Shown here: positions 54,808-63,690 of the stretch, in pieces
Numbering within the stretch: position 1 is the first letter of the stretch
Layout: each line of letters starts with the position of its first letter
Source: Pseudoalteromonas flavipulchra NCIMB 2033 = ATCC BAA-314
GTDB taxonomy: Bacteria; Pseudomonadota; Gammaproteobacteria; Enterobacterales; Alteromonadaceae
Direction: 5' to 3'
DNA length: 64,000 nucleotides
Assembly (NCBI GenBank): GCA_000814665.1
Contig: JWIH01000017.1
Span: forward strand, 186,001-250,000
The notes under the pieces: model-generated
What the model saw: only the letters and a program-made list of their open reading frames with translations
Told to the model about the DNA's origin: nothing
Databases searched by the model: none
Translations under genes and position numbers: made by a program

Positions 54808-55887
54808 TTGCAAGTACTCAAGCGCCTATATCTAAAGCTGTTTAAGCCGACTCAATTAATTGTTCGTCAAGACGCAACTGTCAAGATGCTGAAACTGCCA
54901 TCTTGGGTTCAAGCTTGCTCGATTTTGATTTTGCTTGCTGTCGCCATTTGGATAGCCAATGCCTCACTCAAATTACAAGAAAACGGTGACCAGCTCACTA
55001 AAGAGCAACAAAACTTAGCGCAGCTGCAAGCCAAGTGGCAAAAAGAAAAATCACAGCTTCAAGCACAATTAGCACAGCAAAAAGGCATGCTTGACCAACT
55101 GTCACAGCAGCACAGTGTGCTTGAATCATTGGTTGATTCGACTCAAACAACTGACGACAACGTAGTGGAAGGCGAGCTAGAAGAAACATCGACAGACCTT
55201 AACAGCTCACAACCAAGTACCACAACCGAATTTGCTCCCCAAGCCAGTCACCTACTCATCCAACAACGACAGCTCAGCGAACAACTTGGGCAATCGTTCA
55301 GCGCTGAAATTGCAGCGATGCAAGAATCCATCGACAGTGCAGGATTACAACTATCATCTGACTTCTCAGAAGCACAAGGTGGTCCCTACTTCCAAGCCGA
55401 CTTAGAATTGGTAGAAGCCAGCTTTATTAATGCCATTGACCAATACGCTGTTTATGCGCAGTTAGCGACGATGATTGGCCAACTGCCAGATACACTGCCT
55501 GTCGCTCAGGAGAAATATTATGTCTCTAGTGCTTTTGGTTTTCGTAAAGACCCGATCACTGGCCGCCGTGCCTATCATAAAGGTATCGATCTCGCAGGTT
55601 GGCACAAGACACAGATAGTAGCCCCAGCTTCTGGCACCGTTAAACGAGCGGGGAAAAATGGCGGCTATGGCAACTTTATCGAAATTGAGCACGCCAATGA
55701 TATCACCACACGTTATGGTCATCTTCACACCATCAAAGTGAAAGCGGGTCAACAAATCAATAAAGGTGATGTAATTGCATTAATGGGTAGCACAGGAAGA
55801 AGTACGGCGACACACTTGCACTATGAAGTGATTCAAGGTAAAAAACACCTAAACCCAATTAAAATCGCTCGCGCATTCAATAAGTAA
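54808..55887 (+). CDS. M23-family murein endopeptidase, membrane-anchored
   Basis: 359 residues from a TTG start (AGG upstream). Short cytoplasmic N terminus, membrane helix about 32-52, coiled coil 53-110, acidic Ser/Thr linker, and a C-terminal LytM/M23 domain: HKGIDLAG (first Zn His and Asp), TRYGHLH and HLHYEVIQ (Zn ligands). It should cut peptidoglycan cross-links in the periplasm. The bactofilin gene follows 37 bp later, the conserved M23-bactofilin pairing seen for cell-shape modules such as Csd1-CcmA. Confidence 0.88.
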   Translation: MQVLKRLYLKLFKPTQLIVRQDATVKMLKLPSWVQACSILILLAVAIWIANASLKLQENGDQLTKEQQNLAQLQAKWQKEKSQLQAQLAQQKGMLDQLSQQHSVLESLVDSTQTTDDNVVEGELEETSTDLNSSQPSTTTEFAPQASHLLIQQRQLSEQLGQSFSAEIAAMQESIDSAGLQLSSDFSEAQGGPYFQADLELVEASFINAIDQYAVYAQLATMIGQLPDTLPVAQEKYYVSSAFGFRKDPITGRRAYHKGIDLAGWHKTQIVAPASGTVKRAGKNGGYGNFIEIEHANDITTRYGHLHTIKVKAGQQINKGDVIALMGSTGRSTATHLHYEVIQGKKHLNPIKIARAFNK

Positions 55888-55924
55888 CATATAATTGCAA
55901 TTGCGCTGCGGTAGCGAGGCACTC

Positions 55925-56320
55925 GTGTTTAACTCTTTTAAAAACCAACGAAACGACGTCCCGGCCATTATTGCTCAAAGCACTAAAGTCACGGGCGATA
56001 TTGTCTGCGAAGGTGAACTGCAATTAGATGGTACCGTCCATGGTAACCTCGACATCGAAAAACTAATCATCGGCAATAAAGGTTTAGTACAAGGTAATAT
56101 CCAAGCCAATGAACTGACGATATTAGGTAAGGTCGAAGGTGATATTCAGGCCAAACAAGTCACGCTGCTTCCTAGCGCTCAAGTATTTGGCAATATCGAA
56201 CACGAGACCTTAACGATTGAAGCTGGTGCGCATGTCGATGGTAAACTGACGCATCGTAACGAGCGAGCCAATAACGTCACGGCAATTGACTCTGCTGACG
56301 ATCAAACCATAAACAATTAA
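55925..56320 (+). CDS. Bactofilin-family cytoskeletal protein
   Basis: 131 residues from the GTG at 55925, which has GAGG 5 bases upstream; an ATG-like start earlier is less supported. The core is a right-handed beta helix with short repeating turns (TGDIVCEGELQLDGTVHGNL, KGLVQGNI, KVEGDI, AQVFGNI, GAHVDGKL), diagnostic of bactofilins, which self-assemble into filaments near the membrane. Probable partner of the upstream M23 peptidase. Its end overlaps the convergent thioesterase gene by 4 bp. Confidence 0.9.
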   Translation: MFNSFKNQRNDVPAIIAQSTKVTGDIVCEGELQLDGTVHGNLDIEKLIIGNKGLVQGNIQANELTILGKVEGDIQAKQVTLLPSAQVFGNIEHETLTIEAGAHVDGKLTHRNERANNVTAIDSADDQTINN

Positions 56321-56787
56321 GATCTTTTCGCGCTGATATACATGTTAATGTCGGCGTGAAACACTTTCTCTCCCGCAGTATTAAAAACTTCCACCGGAAC
56401 AACGAGCTCTTCTTTATCTTGCCATGTTCGCGGATATTCTATTTGCGCCACGGCATGTAGATCGGTCTCGGCTTTAGCTAGGTATTGCACTGACATCCCC
56501 TTTGGGATCCAGCGATGGGTTTTATGGTCGATGGTCGCGTCTGTCATGACTCCAGCACACAACTCCGCAAGATTACACTGAGCAATAGCGTGAACCGTAC
56601 CTATGTGGTTATGAATGGCTTTACGGTTACGAATTGTGGCCCTACAAACGCCGGGCTTCAATTGTGTGATTTTAGGCTTAATGGTGCCAAAGTAAGGTGC
56701 CTTACGACATACAGCCTTACTGAACATCCATTTACCAAATGGCAACCAACTCATCCTTTTATAAATTTTTAAAAGTGGTGCAGACAT
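56317..56787 (-). CDS. Hotdog-fold thioesterase-like protein (DUF4442)
   Basis: 156 residues with the DUF4442 hotdog pattern: PYFGTIKPKITQLKPG, HNHIGTVHAIAQCNLAELCAG and a C-terminal beta region. NHxGTVHxxA with the following Glu corresponds to the active-site loop of acyl-CoA thioesterases, but the substrate is unknown. Single gene, convergent with the bactofilin gene. Confidence 0.8.
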   Translation of the reverse strand: MSAPLLKIYKRMSWLPFGKWMFSKAVCRKAPYFGTIKPKITQLKPGVCRATIRNRKAIHNHIGTVHAIAQCNLAELCAGVMTDATIDHKTHRWIPKGMSVQYLAKAETDLHAVAQIEYPRTWQDKEELVVPVEVFNTAGEKVFHADINMYISAKRS

Positions 56788-56950
56788 AAGATTTTTCTAA
56801 AATGATTTTGCTTAAAATTAACACATCTGACCAGTTAATCAACCGTCTACAATTATCAGCGAATAAAATATCTTAAAAATTTGCTAAATCGGCGCTTTGT
56901 CCTGTCTTTTCTCATTCTCCACAATACAATAACGGCCAAAAGGAGACGCC

Positions 56951-58129
56951 ATGACCCAATCAAATTCAAAAGCACTGATTTTTATTCTCGCTTTACTTGT
57001 TATCTTTTGCCCTTTAGGTATCGATCTCTATCTACCTGCGTTTGTGGACATGCAGTCCAGCCTTCAAGTATCAGAAAGCCAAATTCAGCAAACTGTGAGT
57101 ATTTATATGTTAGCTGTGGGTCTTGGACAATTGATAGCAGGTCCGCTTGCGGATAAATATGGCCGTAAGCCAGTTGCACTGGTTGGAATCGTGTTGTTTG
57201 CGCTTGGCGCCGTGATGGCAAGCACAGTCTCCACTTGGCCACTTATGATGGTAGCTCGAGTGTTACAAGGCCTGGGCGCTTGCGCCACATTCGTCAGCGC
57301 TTTTGCTATTGTTCGTGATAGCTTTGGACACAAAGGCAGTGGCCAAATGATCACTTACCTCAACGGTATTGTATGTTTTATCCCAGCATTAGCGCCTATT
57401 TTAGGTGCATGGCTCACCGTCGAATTTGGCTGGCAAAGTAATTTTAGCTTTTTGTTTGGCTTTGCCGTTGTTGGCCTCATCTTAGTTTCTCTTATCTATA
57501 AAGAGACTCGCCCCGAAGATACACATTACAGCGGTCATATCCTAGATTTGAGACGTTTTAAGCCGATGCTCAGTAGTACGACTTTCATTTACAATGCCGC
57601 CTTAGCGATGCTTGGTATGGCTGCAATGCTGGTATTTGTGATTTCGGCTCCGGGGTGGATCATGGCAAAAATGGGCGGCAGTGTTTCCGACTTCACGTTT
57701 TGGTTTACTGGCAATGCGGCGCTGAGTATTGTCGCAAGTTTTATTGCTCCCCACTTCATCAAGCGCAATAGCCAGAAGTCACTCACCTTTGGCCTCGCCG
57801 TTTTTAGCTTTAGCGGCCTGTTGTTACTGGCTTTGCCACAAACTGAAATCGCGCATTTTGTATTGCCTATGTATATGGCGTCAGTCGGCTTTGCATTTAC
57901 GATTGGAGCCGCGGCTGGTAAAGCGTTATCTGGGTTTGCTAAACAAGCTGGGACGGCTTCAGCGTTGATTGGCGTACTACAGATGAGTGGCGCAGGGGTG
58001 CTTGCAACCATGACGCAACCACTGGCATTGGATGCCCCGATGCAACTCGCGTTGCACTTACTACTCGCACTACCTTTCCTGCTATTGCTGGCTACAAAGC
58101 ACCGTCATCAGCTTCACAGTGCTGCTTAA
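56951..58129 (+). CDS. Bcr/CflA-family MFS multidrug exporter
   Basis: 392 residues, 12 predicted helices. GIDLYLPAFVDMQ in helix 1, GPLADKYGRKPVALVG (MFS loop 2-3 motif) and RVLQGLGACATFVSAFAIVRDSFG (motif C region) match the Bcr/CflA drug:proton antiporters. Substrate unknown. AAGGAG 6 bases before the ATG. Confidence 0.88.
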   Translation: MTQSNSKALIFILALLVIFCPLGIDLYLPAFVDMQSSLQVSESQIQQTVSIYMLAVGLGQLIAGPLADKYGRKPVALVGIVLFALGAVMASTVSTWPLMMVARVLQGLGACATFVSAFAIVRDSFGHKGSGQMITYLNGIVCFIPALAPILGAWLTVEFGWQSNFSFLFGFAVVGLILVSLIYKETRPEDTHYSGHILDLRRFKPMLSSTTFIYNAALAMLGMAAMLVFVISAPGWIMAKMGGSVSDFTFWFTGNAALSIVASFIAPHFIKRNSQKSLTFGLAVFSFSGLLLLALPQTEIAHFVLPMYMASVGFAFTIGAAAGKALSGFAKQAGTASALIGVLQMSGAGVLATMTQPLALDAPMQLALHLLLALPFLLLLATKHRHQLHSAA

Positions 58130-58370
58130 TTAGAATTGATATAATAGCAATTATCAGTACAGTTCCTTTATTAATAACTACGATGTATGGTTAGACGCCC
58201 TGTCATAACCATACATTATATTAAAGTAATTAAATATTCTTATTAATTCCACAAATCTGCATAATTTACTCTTTACGAGTTCTTGTTATTGGTTATATGC
58301 TAACCACCGTTAAGAAGTTGTTAGTTTTTATTAACAACAACATTCACGCAATGTAACTGAGAAAATAACA

Positions 58371-60209
58371 ATGAAATTAAACAAGTTAACTGGGGCACTA
58401 ATCATCGCTGGCGCTTGCGCTATGTCACAAGCACAGGCATCTGACGATCGATACATCATTCAGGTCGATAATTCGAAAAAAGGCGTCGTAAAAGCACTTG
58501 CTAAAAAGCTTGGCGCTGAGCTGCACGTTGATGGCGATGGCTTCTTCGCTGCAACTTTTACTGGCAAAGATCTTAGTCAAGTAAAAGGCTTATTAAACAA
58601 CCCACACATCAAACTCGTTGAAGCAGACCAAAAGCGTTACCCACTGGGGATTTATAACGACGACGCAGGTAACCCAATGCAGCAACAGGTTACGCCTTAT
58701 GCTGTGTACCAATCACAAGCTGATCAACTTACTTTCGATGCGAATGCAGGCATGAAAGTATGTGTGATTGACTCAGGTCTTGACCAATCAAACACTGATT
58801 TCATTTGGGGTAATATCACCGGTGATAATGACAGCGGCACAGGTAATTGGTATGAAAATGGTGGTCCACACGGCACACACGTAGCCGGTACTATCGGTGC
58901 TGCTGACAATAATATTGGTGTTATCGGCATGGCACCTGGCGTGCCAATGCACATTATTAAAGTATTTAACGCAGAAGGCTGGGGCTACTCTTCTGATCTT
59001 GCTCACGCAGCAAACCTATGCTCACAAGCAGGTGCAAACATCATCAATATGAGTTTGGGTGGCGGTGGCTCAAACAATACAGAGTCAAACGCATTTGAAA
59101 ACTTCCGTAATGCTGGTGGCTTAGTGGTTGCGGCAGCTGGTAACGATGGTAACAATGTTCGTTCATATCCTGCAGGCTATCCTTCAGTAATGATGATCGG
59201 TGCAAACGATGCAGATAATCAAATTGCAGACTTTTCTCAGTATCCAAGCTGTACTTCTGGCCGTGGAAAACGCGCGACTAACGACGAGCATATTTGTGTA
59301 GAGGTAACTGCAGGCGGTGTTGATACACTTTCAACTTACCCAGCAGACATGGCGACTTCTTCAAGCATGACCGCTGACGGTGCGGCGTTTGCAAGTTCAG
59401 CAATGGAAAACAGTGGTAACGCGTCAGGCTCGCTTTACTTTATGGGCACCGCTGAAGCAACTGATGGCGCTGCAAACGGTAAGGTGTGCCTAATTGACCG
59501 TGGTAATATTTCATTCCACGATAAAGTAGCAAACTGTGAAGCATCTGGTGGTATCGGTGCGATTATCGTAAATAATGAAGCTGGCATGCTATACGGCACT
59601 TTAGGTGATACTAACAGCACATCAATCCCAGCGGTTGGCGCTGCATTTGAAGATCGCACTGCGTTGATGGCCGCTACAAACGCGAACATCAGCATTGGTA
59701 CGAGTGATTACGGCTTAATGAGCGGCACGTCAATGGCAACTCCTGCTGTTGCAGGTCTTGCAGCACTGGTATGGTCTAACCACCCAGAGTGTACTGGTGA
59801 AGAAATCCGTAGTGCATTAAAAGCAACCGCAGCAGATGCTGGCGCTGCAGGTAAAGACGTGTACTTTGGTTACGGTATCGTTAAAGCAGCAGATGCGAGC
59901 GCTTACTTAACCGCTAATGGTTGTGCTGGCGGTGGTACAGGTTCAGGTGACGGTGATAACACAACAAGCGTTGAGCTTTCAGCTTCGGGTTATAAGCAAA
60001 AAGGTAACAGTTATGTTGACTTAAGCTGGAACGGTGCAAGCACGTCACAAGTCGATATTTATCGTAACGGTAGTAAAATTGTCACAACTAGCAATGATAA
60101 TAGTCATACAGACAGCATCAGTGTTAAAGGCGGCGGTACATACGGCTACCAAGTGTGCGAACAAGGTAGCACTGCGGCCTGTTCAGCAACACAAACTGTT
60201 GTGTTTTAA
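58371..60209 (+). CDS. Secreted S8 (subtilisin-like) serine protease
   Basis: 612 residues. Signal peptide 1-23 (cleavage after AQA), inhibitor-like propeptide about 25-90, catalytic triad D134 (VIDSG), H167 (HGTHVAGT), S454 (SGTSMATP) with oxyanion N258. A PA-domain insert occupies about 340-440 (KVCLIDRGNISFHDKVANCE). After a Gly/Asp linker (GGGTGSGDGD) comes a fibronectin-like C-terminal domain of about 80 residues with a Cys pair. This layout is typical of extracellular proteases of marine Alteromonadales. A terminator follows. Confidence 0.93.
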   Translation: MKLNKLTGALIIAGACAMSQAQASDDRYIIQVDNSKKGVVKALAKKLGAELHVDGDGFFAATFTGKDLSQVKGLLNNPHIKLVEADQKRYPLGIYNDDAGNPMQQQVTPYAVYQSQADQLTFDANAGMKVCVIDSGLDQSNTDFIWGNITGDNDSGTGNWYENGGPHGTHVAGTIGAADNNIGVIGMAPGVPMHIIKVFNAEGWGYSSDLAHAANLCSQAGANIINMSLGGGGSNNTESNAFENFRNAGGLVVAAAGNDGNNVRSYPAGYPSVMMIGANDADNQIADFSQYPSCTSGRGKRATNDEHICVEVTAGGVDTLSTYPADMATSSSMTADGAAFASSAMENSGNASGSLYFMGTAEATDGAANGKVCLIDRGNISFHDKVANCEASGGIGAIIVNNEAGMLYGTLGDTNSTSIPAVGAAFEDRTALMAATNANISIGTSDYGLMSGTSMATPAVAGLAALVWSNHPECTGEEIRSALKATAADAGAAGKDVYFGYGIVKAADASAYLTANGCAGGGTGSGDGDNTTSVELSASGYKQKGNSYVDLSWNGASTSQVDIYRNGSKIVTTSNDNSHTDSISVKGGGTYGYQVCEQGSTAACSATQTVVF

Positions 60210-60230
60210 CTCCCAACCAACCAATTCAAG

Positions 60231-60259
60231 AATGCCGGTCTTTTGCTCGGCATTTTTTT
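60231..60259 (+). terminator. Terminator after the S8 protease
   Basis: AATGCCG and CGGCATT form a 7-bp stem with a 10-base loop, followed by a T run. Confidence 0.85.
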
Positions 60260-60418
60260 ATTCTACTACTCCCCCCATCTTTTGTTGATAGCTTATTCAT
60301 ATCCCTCTCTTAAGATCTGGACACAACGAGTCAGCCTGTATCCACAAAGATTTGTTCATTTCCATTTCACTTCTACACTCTATAATGGATTTGGACAGTC
60401 ACAGAAGGAGTTCATGAA

Positions 60419-61291
60419 ATGAGTACATCGGGTTATACCCCACCTAAAGTTTGGCAGTGGCCATGGCAAAGTGGCGATGGTAGTAAATTCGCAAATATCA
60501 ACCGCCCTACTGCAGGCGCACGATTCGAAAAGTCCCTACCGCAAGGCAAACACCCGTTACAACTCTACTCCCTCGCGACCCCAAACGGCGTGAAAGTGAC
60601 TATCTTGCTAGAAGAGCTTTTGGCAGCCGGGGTAAAAGAAGCAGAATACGATGCCTTTTTAATTAATATCATGGAAGGTGAGCAATTTAGCTCAGGGTTT
60701 GTTGCACTTAATCCAAACTCTAAGATCCCCGCGTTATTAGATACCAGCACCAAGGAACCTACCAAAATCTTTGAATCTGGCTCCATTTTGCTTTATTTAG
60801 CTGAAAAATTCCAAAAGTTCATTCCTCAAGATCCCACAAAACGCACCGAGTGCCTCAACTGGTTATTTTGGCAAATGGGGGCTGCACCACTACTTGGTGG
60901 TGGATTTGGTCACTTCTATGCCTACGCACCCGAGCACTACGAATATCCAATCAACCGCTACACGATGGAAGTAAAGCGCCAACTGGACTTACTAAATCAA
61001 CACCTAGCCACAAGAGAGTATATTTGTGGCGATGAATACACTATCGCTGATATGGCAATCTGGCCGTGGTATGGCGTGCTAGCCCAAGGACACCTATATG
61101 ATGCGGCAGAGTTTTTAGACGTCAATGGCTATGAACACGTGATCCGCTGGGCTGGACTCATCGCCTCAAGAGAAGCGGTCAAACGCGGAAAAATGGTAAA
61201 TAAAACATGGGGAGAGCCTCATGAGCAGCTTCATGAAAGACACGACGCCAGCGACTTTGATACCAGCACCCAAGACAAACTAGAACCATAA
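60419..61291 (+). CDS. yghU: Glutathione S-transferase-like disulfide-bond reductase YghU
   Basis: 290 residues, the length of E. coli YghU. The conserved N-terminal segment KVWQW and NRPTAGARFEKSLPQGKHPLQLYS precede the thioredoxin-like domain (ATPNGVKVTILLEE, LNPNSKIPALLD, ESGSILLYLAEK), then the all-helical domain. YghU binds two glutathiones and reduces disulfides. AAGGAG lies upstream of the ATG. It is the last ordinary gene before the integron tail. Confidence 0.93.
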   Translation: MSTSGYTPPKVWQWPWQSGDGSKFANINRPTAGARFEKSLPQGKHPLQLYSLATPNGVKVTILLEELLAAGVKEAEYDAFLINIMEGEQFSSGFVALNPNSKIPALLDTSTKEPTKIFESGSILLYLAEKFQKFIPQDPTKRTECLNWLFWQMGAAPLLGGGFGHFYAYAPEHYEYPINRYTMEVKRQLDLLNQHLATREYICGDEYTIADMAIWPWYGVLAQGHLYDAAEFLDVNGYEHVIRWAGLIASREAVKRGKMVNKTWGEPHEQLHERHDASDFDTSTQDKLEP

Positions 61292-61341
61292 CCTTATCTT
61301 GGTTTAATTCTTGGTTTAACAGGGGTTAGCTCTATCTATCA

Positions 61342-61369
61342 GGTTTGATTAATCAGATTTAATCAAACC
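61342..61369. terminator. Perfect 11-bp hairpin after yghU
   Basis: GGTTTGATTAA and TTAATCAAACC flank a 6-base loop between yghU and the convergent membrane-protein gene. No clear T run, so terminator function is likely but unproven. Confidence 0.5.
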
Positions 61370-61508
61370 CGATTGTCTGTGTATCAGAAAAGAATAGTGT
61401 TAGCACCTTGCTAGAAGCGTAAAACGCTTTGGTGGTATTCTTCAACGGATTTGTAGCACTTTAGCCAGCACTTTCTTATTAGAGCGTCGAACACATCTGC
61501 ATTAGTGT

Positions 61509-61874
61509 TTACCCAAAGATATGAAATCCACTTTGTAATCTTCCGACGATCGCGACTAAACCGCTTCCCATTATCACACCTATCAGAAGCGTTCCGAAAA
61601 TAAGACATACATAGAGTAATGTCCAAGCACTGGAAGATTTTGACCTCGCCTGCTCCTCTGAAGTATTGTAGGAACATCGGTAGATTCTACGCAGGCTTCT
61701 TTCCACCCCAAAAACAGTGCCACCGATCAAGCCAAAAAGCAGTGCGACCGCGAAAGTAATAACCCGATACTCTGCATTATCAAAACCATCCCATAAAAGA
61801 ATAGCCCCGTTGATCCAAGCTAAACCAGTACAACCCCACGAGGCAAATAGATAGATTATCAGCATGCGTTTCAT
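61509..61874 (-). CDS. Small membrane protein, unknown function
   Basis: 121 residues with three hydrophobic segments (about 4-26, 37-57, 88-112) and a basic loop (RSLRRIYR). AGGTAATCA precedes the ATG. No family recognised. It shares the strand of the integron cassette genes and could be a relict cassette that lost its attC, since none is recognisable downstream; alternatively it is a chromosomal gene at the array's edge. Confidence 0.55.
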   Translation of the reverse strand: MKRMLIIYLFASWGCTGLAWINGAILLWDGFDNAEYRVITFAVALLFGLIGGTVFGVERSLRRIYRCSYNTSEEQARSKSSSAWTLLYVCLIFGTLLIGVIMGSGLVAIVGRLQSGFHIFG

Positions 61875-62083
61875 TGATTACCTACTTTCGGCAAAACGAC
61901 TATTGAAAATAGTCTATCAGCGCTAATGATTGATGTTCAGTTTTATATGCTTCAATATCGTAAAACTTAACCACGTTTTCGTCGGAAAAATAGCTAACAA
62001 AGCAAGACTGTTATCTCTTGATAGCTTATTAAGAATTAACCGAGATATTTCTAATTCTGGAAATTGCACTTAAATTCTCTTTG

Positions 62084-62143
62084 AATTAACGCCCGCAGAA
62101 GACGCGCCGTATTTTGGCGTCGCTCTTGCTGCGATTGTTATAT
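62084..62143 (-). other. attC site A (terminal recognisable attC of the integron array)
   Basis: 60 bp; on the minus strand it begins ATATAAC, ends GTTAATT, and folds: TAAC/GTTA, CGCAG/CTGCG, AAGA/TCTT, GACGCC/GGCG-C-GTC. It directly follows the PD40-protein gene. Its first box ATATAAC is the complement of the start of the same cassette (GTTATAT in attC B), as required for a cassette inserted as a circle. 61875-62083 holds no further attC. Confidence 0.85.
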
Positions 62144-62149
62144 GGTTTA

Positions 62150-63004
62150 TTATTCAGGTCTAAGTGTCTCAAAAAACTGCGCATCCACCCAATATACATC
62201 GGAATCTTCTGAGCTAATCTTTCTATTAAAGAAAAAATATTTTCCGTCTGGCGATACGACTCCTCCAGTGTCCGGACCTTCTGTGTTTATCTTATCCCCT
62301 AAGTTAATGGCGGCCCCCCATGAACCATCTCGCTGTCGAAAACTTATATACAAATCCGAATCGCCGTACCCGCCTTCTCGTTCGCTGTCCCAAATTAAAT
62401 AACTTTCATCTGGGGCAATGAAGGGGTGAGCTGTCCATTTTCCTGCGTTGATTTCTTTGCCAAATGCTTTTGGTGCTTCCCTATTTCCATCTATCAACCT
62501 GGAATACCGAATGGTGCCAATCTCTGTTCGTTCATCAAAAACGTAGGTGCCATTAGCGGAAGCTGTAAGGACCATGATAGGGATGCCCTCAAACGGGGGA
62601 CCAAGACTTTTTAACTCTGACCAACCTTTATCGGTGCGCTCCCTATACTTATTTCCAGAGTGCATCGTTTTACCATCAGGCGAGATAGATCCACCCATCC
62701 GGGGGCCCAATACTGTCTCGTGCCATTGATTATTCTCGAATTTAAAAACAAGCGTCGTACTTTTTCTACTTTTTTTATTGTTCCTAGTAAAATAATACTC
62801 TTTCATGTCGGGTGAGAAGCGCCCGGTCCAATCACGATGCTCTTTCGATACAATACCAGGGGCGAAAACTTCAGGCATTAAGCCAGGAGGATGTTGCCCA
62901 AGATAAGGGCCCTCTAACACTGAAAAGTCATCCTGAGCATGACTTCCACTACTCATTATCAACACAGGAAGTAGCAGAAATACGAAACGGTAATTAGATT
63001 TCAT
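62150..63004 (-). CDS. Exported PD40/WD40-like beta-propeller protein (integron cassette)
   Basis: 284 residues with a signal peptide (cleavage likely after SHA, residue 23). Repeated PD40-type blades are visible: GRFSPDMKEYYFTRNN, GGSISPDGKTMHSGN, HPFIAPDESYLIWDSE, GGVVSPDGKYFFFNRK. Such proteins are periplasmic or surface binding modules; the ligand is unknown. It is the sole gene of a complete 1079-bp cassette (62090-63168), with a 164-bp leader that may hold its own promoter. Confidence 0.85.
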   Translation of the reverse strand: MKSNYRFVFLLLPVLIMSSGSHAQDDFSVLEGPYLGQHPPGLMPEVFAPGIVSKEHRDWTGRFSPDMKEYYFTRNNKKSRKSTTLVFKFENNQWHETVLGPRMGGSISPDGKTMHSGNKYRERTDKGWSELKSLGPPFEGIPIMVLTASANGTYVFDERTEIGTIRYSRLIDGNREAPKAFGKEINAGKWTAHPFIAPDESYLIWDSEREGGYGDSDLYISFRQRDGSWGAAINLGDKINTEGPDTGGVVSPDGKYFFFNRKISSEDSDVYWVDAQFFETLRPE

Positions 63005-63162
63005 GATTTTTGTCCTTATTTTATAATCAGCAAATTATTTCACATCGATTAAATTTGATAAAATTAGCTGTCAAATTAACCAAACTGACTTTTAAATACT
63101 TGACGTCCTAATGACTTTTAAATGATTTTGTTCTGACGGCGATAATCAACTTATTGAGTTAC

Positions 63163-63253
63163 ATATAACGCCCCGCTTAACGGCGAGCGTTAGCGAGTCC
63201 GGTGGAGGCCACGTTTTTTTGTAGCCGCAACGAATTTGAGCGGCTTGTTAGGC
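63163..63253 (-). other. attC site B
   Basis: 91 bp; on the minus strand it begins GCCTAAC, ends GTTATAT, and pairs TAAC-AA-GCCGCT with AGCGG-G-GCGTTA. It abuts the stop of the 113-residue cassette gene and separates two complete cassettes. Confidence 0.9.
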
Positions 63254-63257
63254 ATTT

Positions 63258-63599
63258 TTATAGCGACTTAAATATACTTACTAATGAACTTAATGGGGTT
63301 GAATTATCAAATTCATGCATGGTATTCCCTTGGGTGCTACCCTCACGCATTTCAATTTTTTCAGAATCATGATTGTATGAAAACGCGTACTTTGTACCAC
63401 TGATAGTTACCCAGAGAACGTTTTTTGTGGCGTTTCCGTGAGCCATTACTTTTATATTGGCATCATCTTTTCGCCATAGTATGGCACCTGCCAAAGCTAA
63501 CGATATTTCTTCAACATTCCCCGCATGATGATCTGCACGAGACATCACCCCTGAAATATACTCAGAAAGTAGATTTACATCTTTAACGGTCAATGCCAT
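63258..63599 (-). CDS. Integron cassette protein, unknown function
   Basis: 113 residues, no signal peptide or membrane segment; helical N terminus and beta-rich middle (IKVMAHGNATKNVLWVTISG, KYAFSYNHDSEKIEMREG). No family recognised. AAGGAAG lies 7 bases before the ATG, only 22 bp inside the cassette start (cassette 63169-63621, 453 bp), so translation probably depends on readthrough transcription from upstream. Confidence 0.75.
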   Translation of the reverse strand: MALTVKDVNLLSEYISGVMSRADHHAGNVEEISLALAGAILWRKDDANIKVMAHGNATKNVLWVTISGTKYAFSYNHDSEKIEMREGSTQGNTMHEFDNSTPLSSLVSIFKSL

Positions 63600-63615
63600 G
63601 TCTAAACTTCCTTAT

Positions 63616-63690
63616 GCCTAACGCCTTAATAACCGGCGCAGCTTTGCTGCGTCCGGCACCGAAGGTGCGAAGTTAATTAATTTGTTATAA
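63616..63690 (-). other. attC site C
   Basis: 75 bp; on the minus strand it begins TTATAAC, ends GTTAGGC, with long pairing (TTAATTAAC with GTTATTAA) and hairpins TTCGCACC and GCAGC/GCTGC. GTTAGGC is complementary to the GCCTAAC of attC B, confirming that 63169-63621 is one cassette. Its first box overlaps the stop codon of the next gene. Confidence 0.9.

Noticed and set aside
61411..61677. 88-residue minus-strand frame overlapping the small membrane protein
   Set aside because: The overlapping 121-residue frame has clear membrane segments and a ribosome site; this one has neither.
61292..62083. Further attC site left of site A
   Set aside because: No AATTAAC-type box complementary to the end of attC A with a foldable partner was found, so the array seems to end here.
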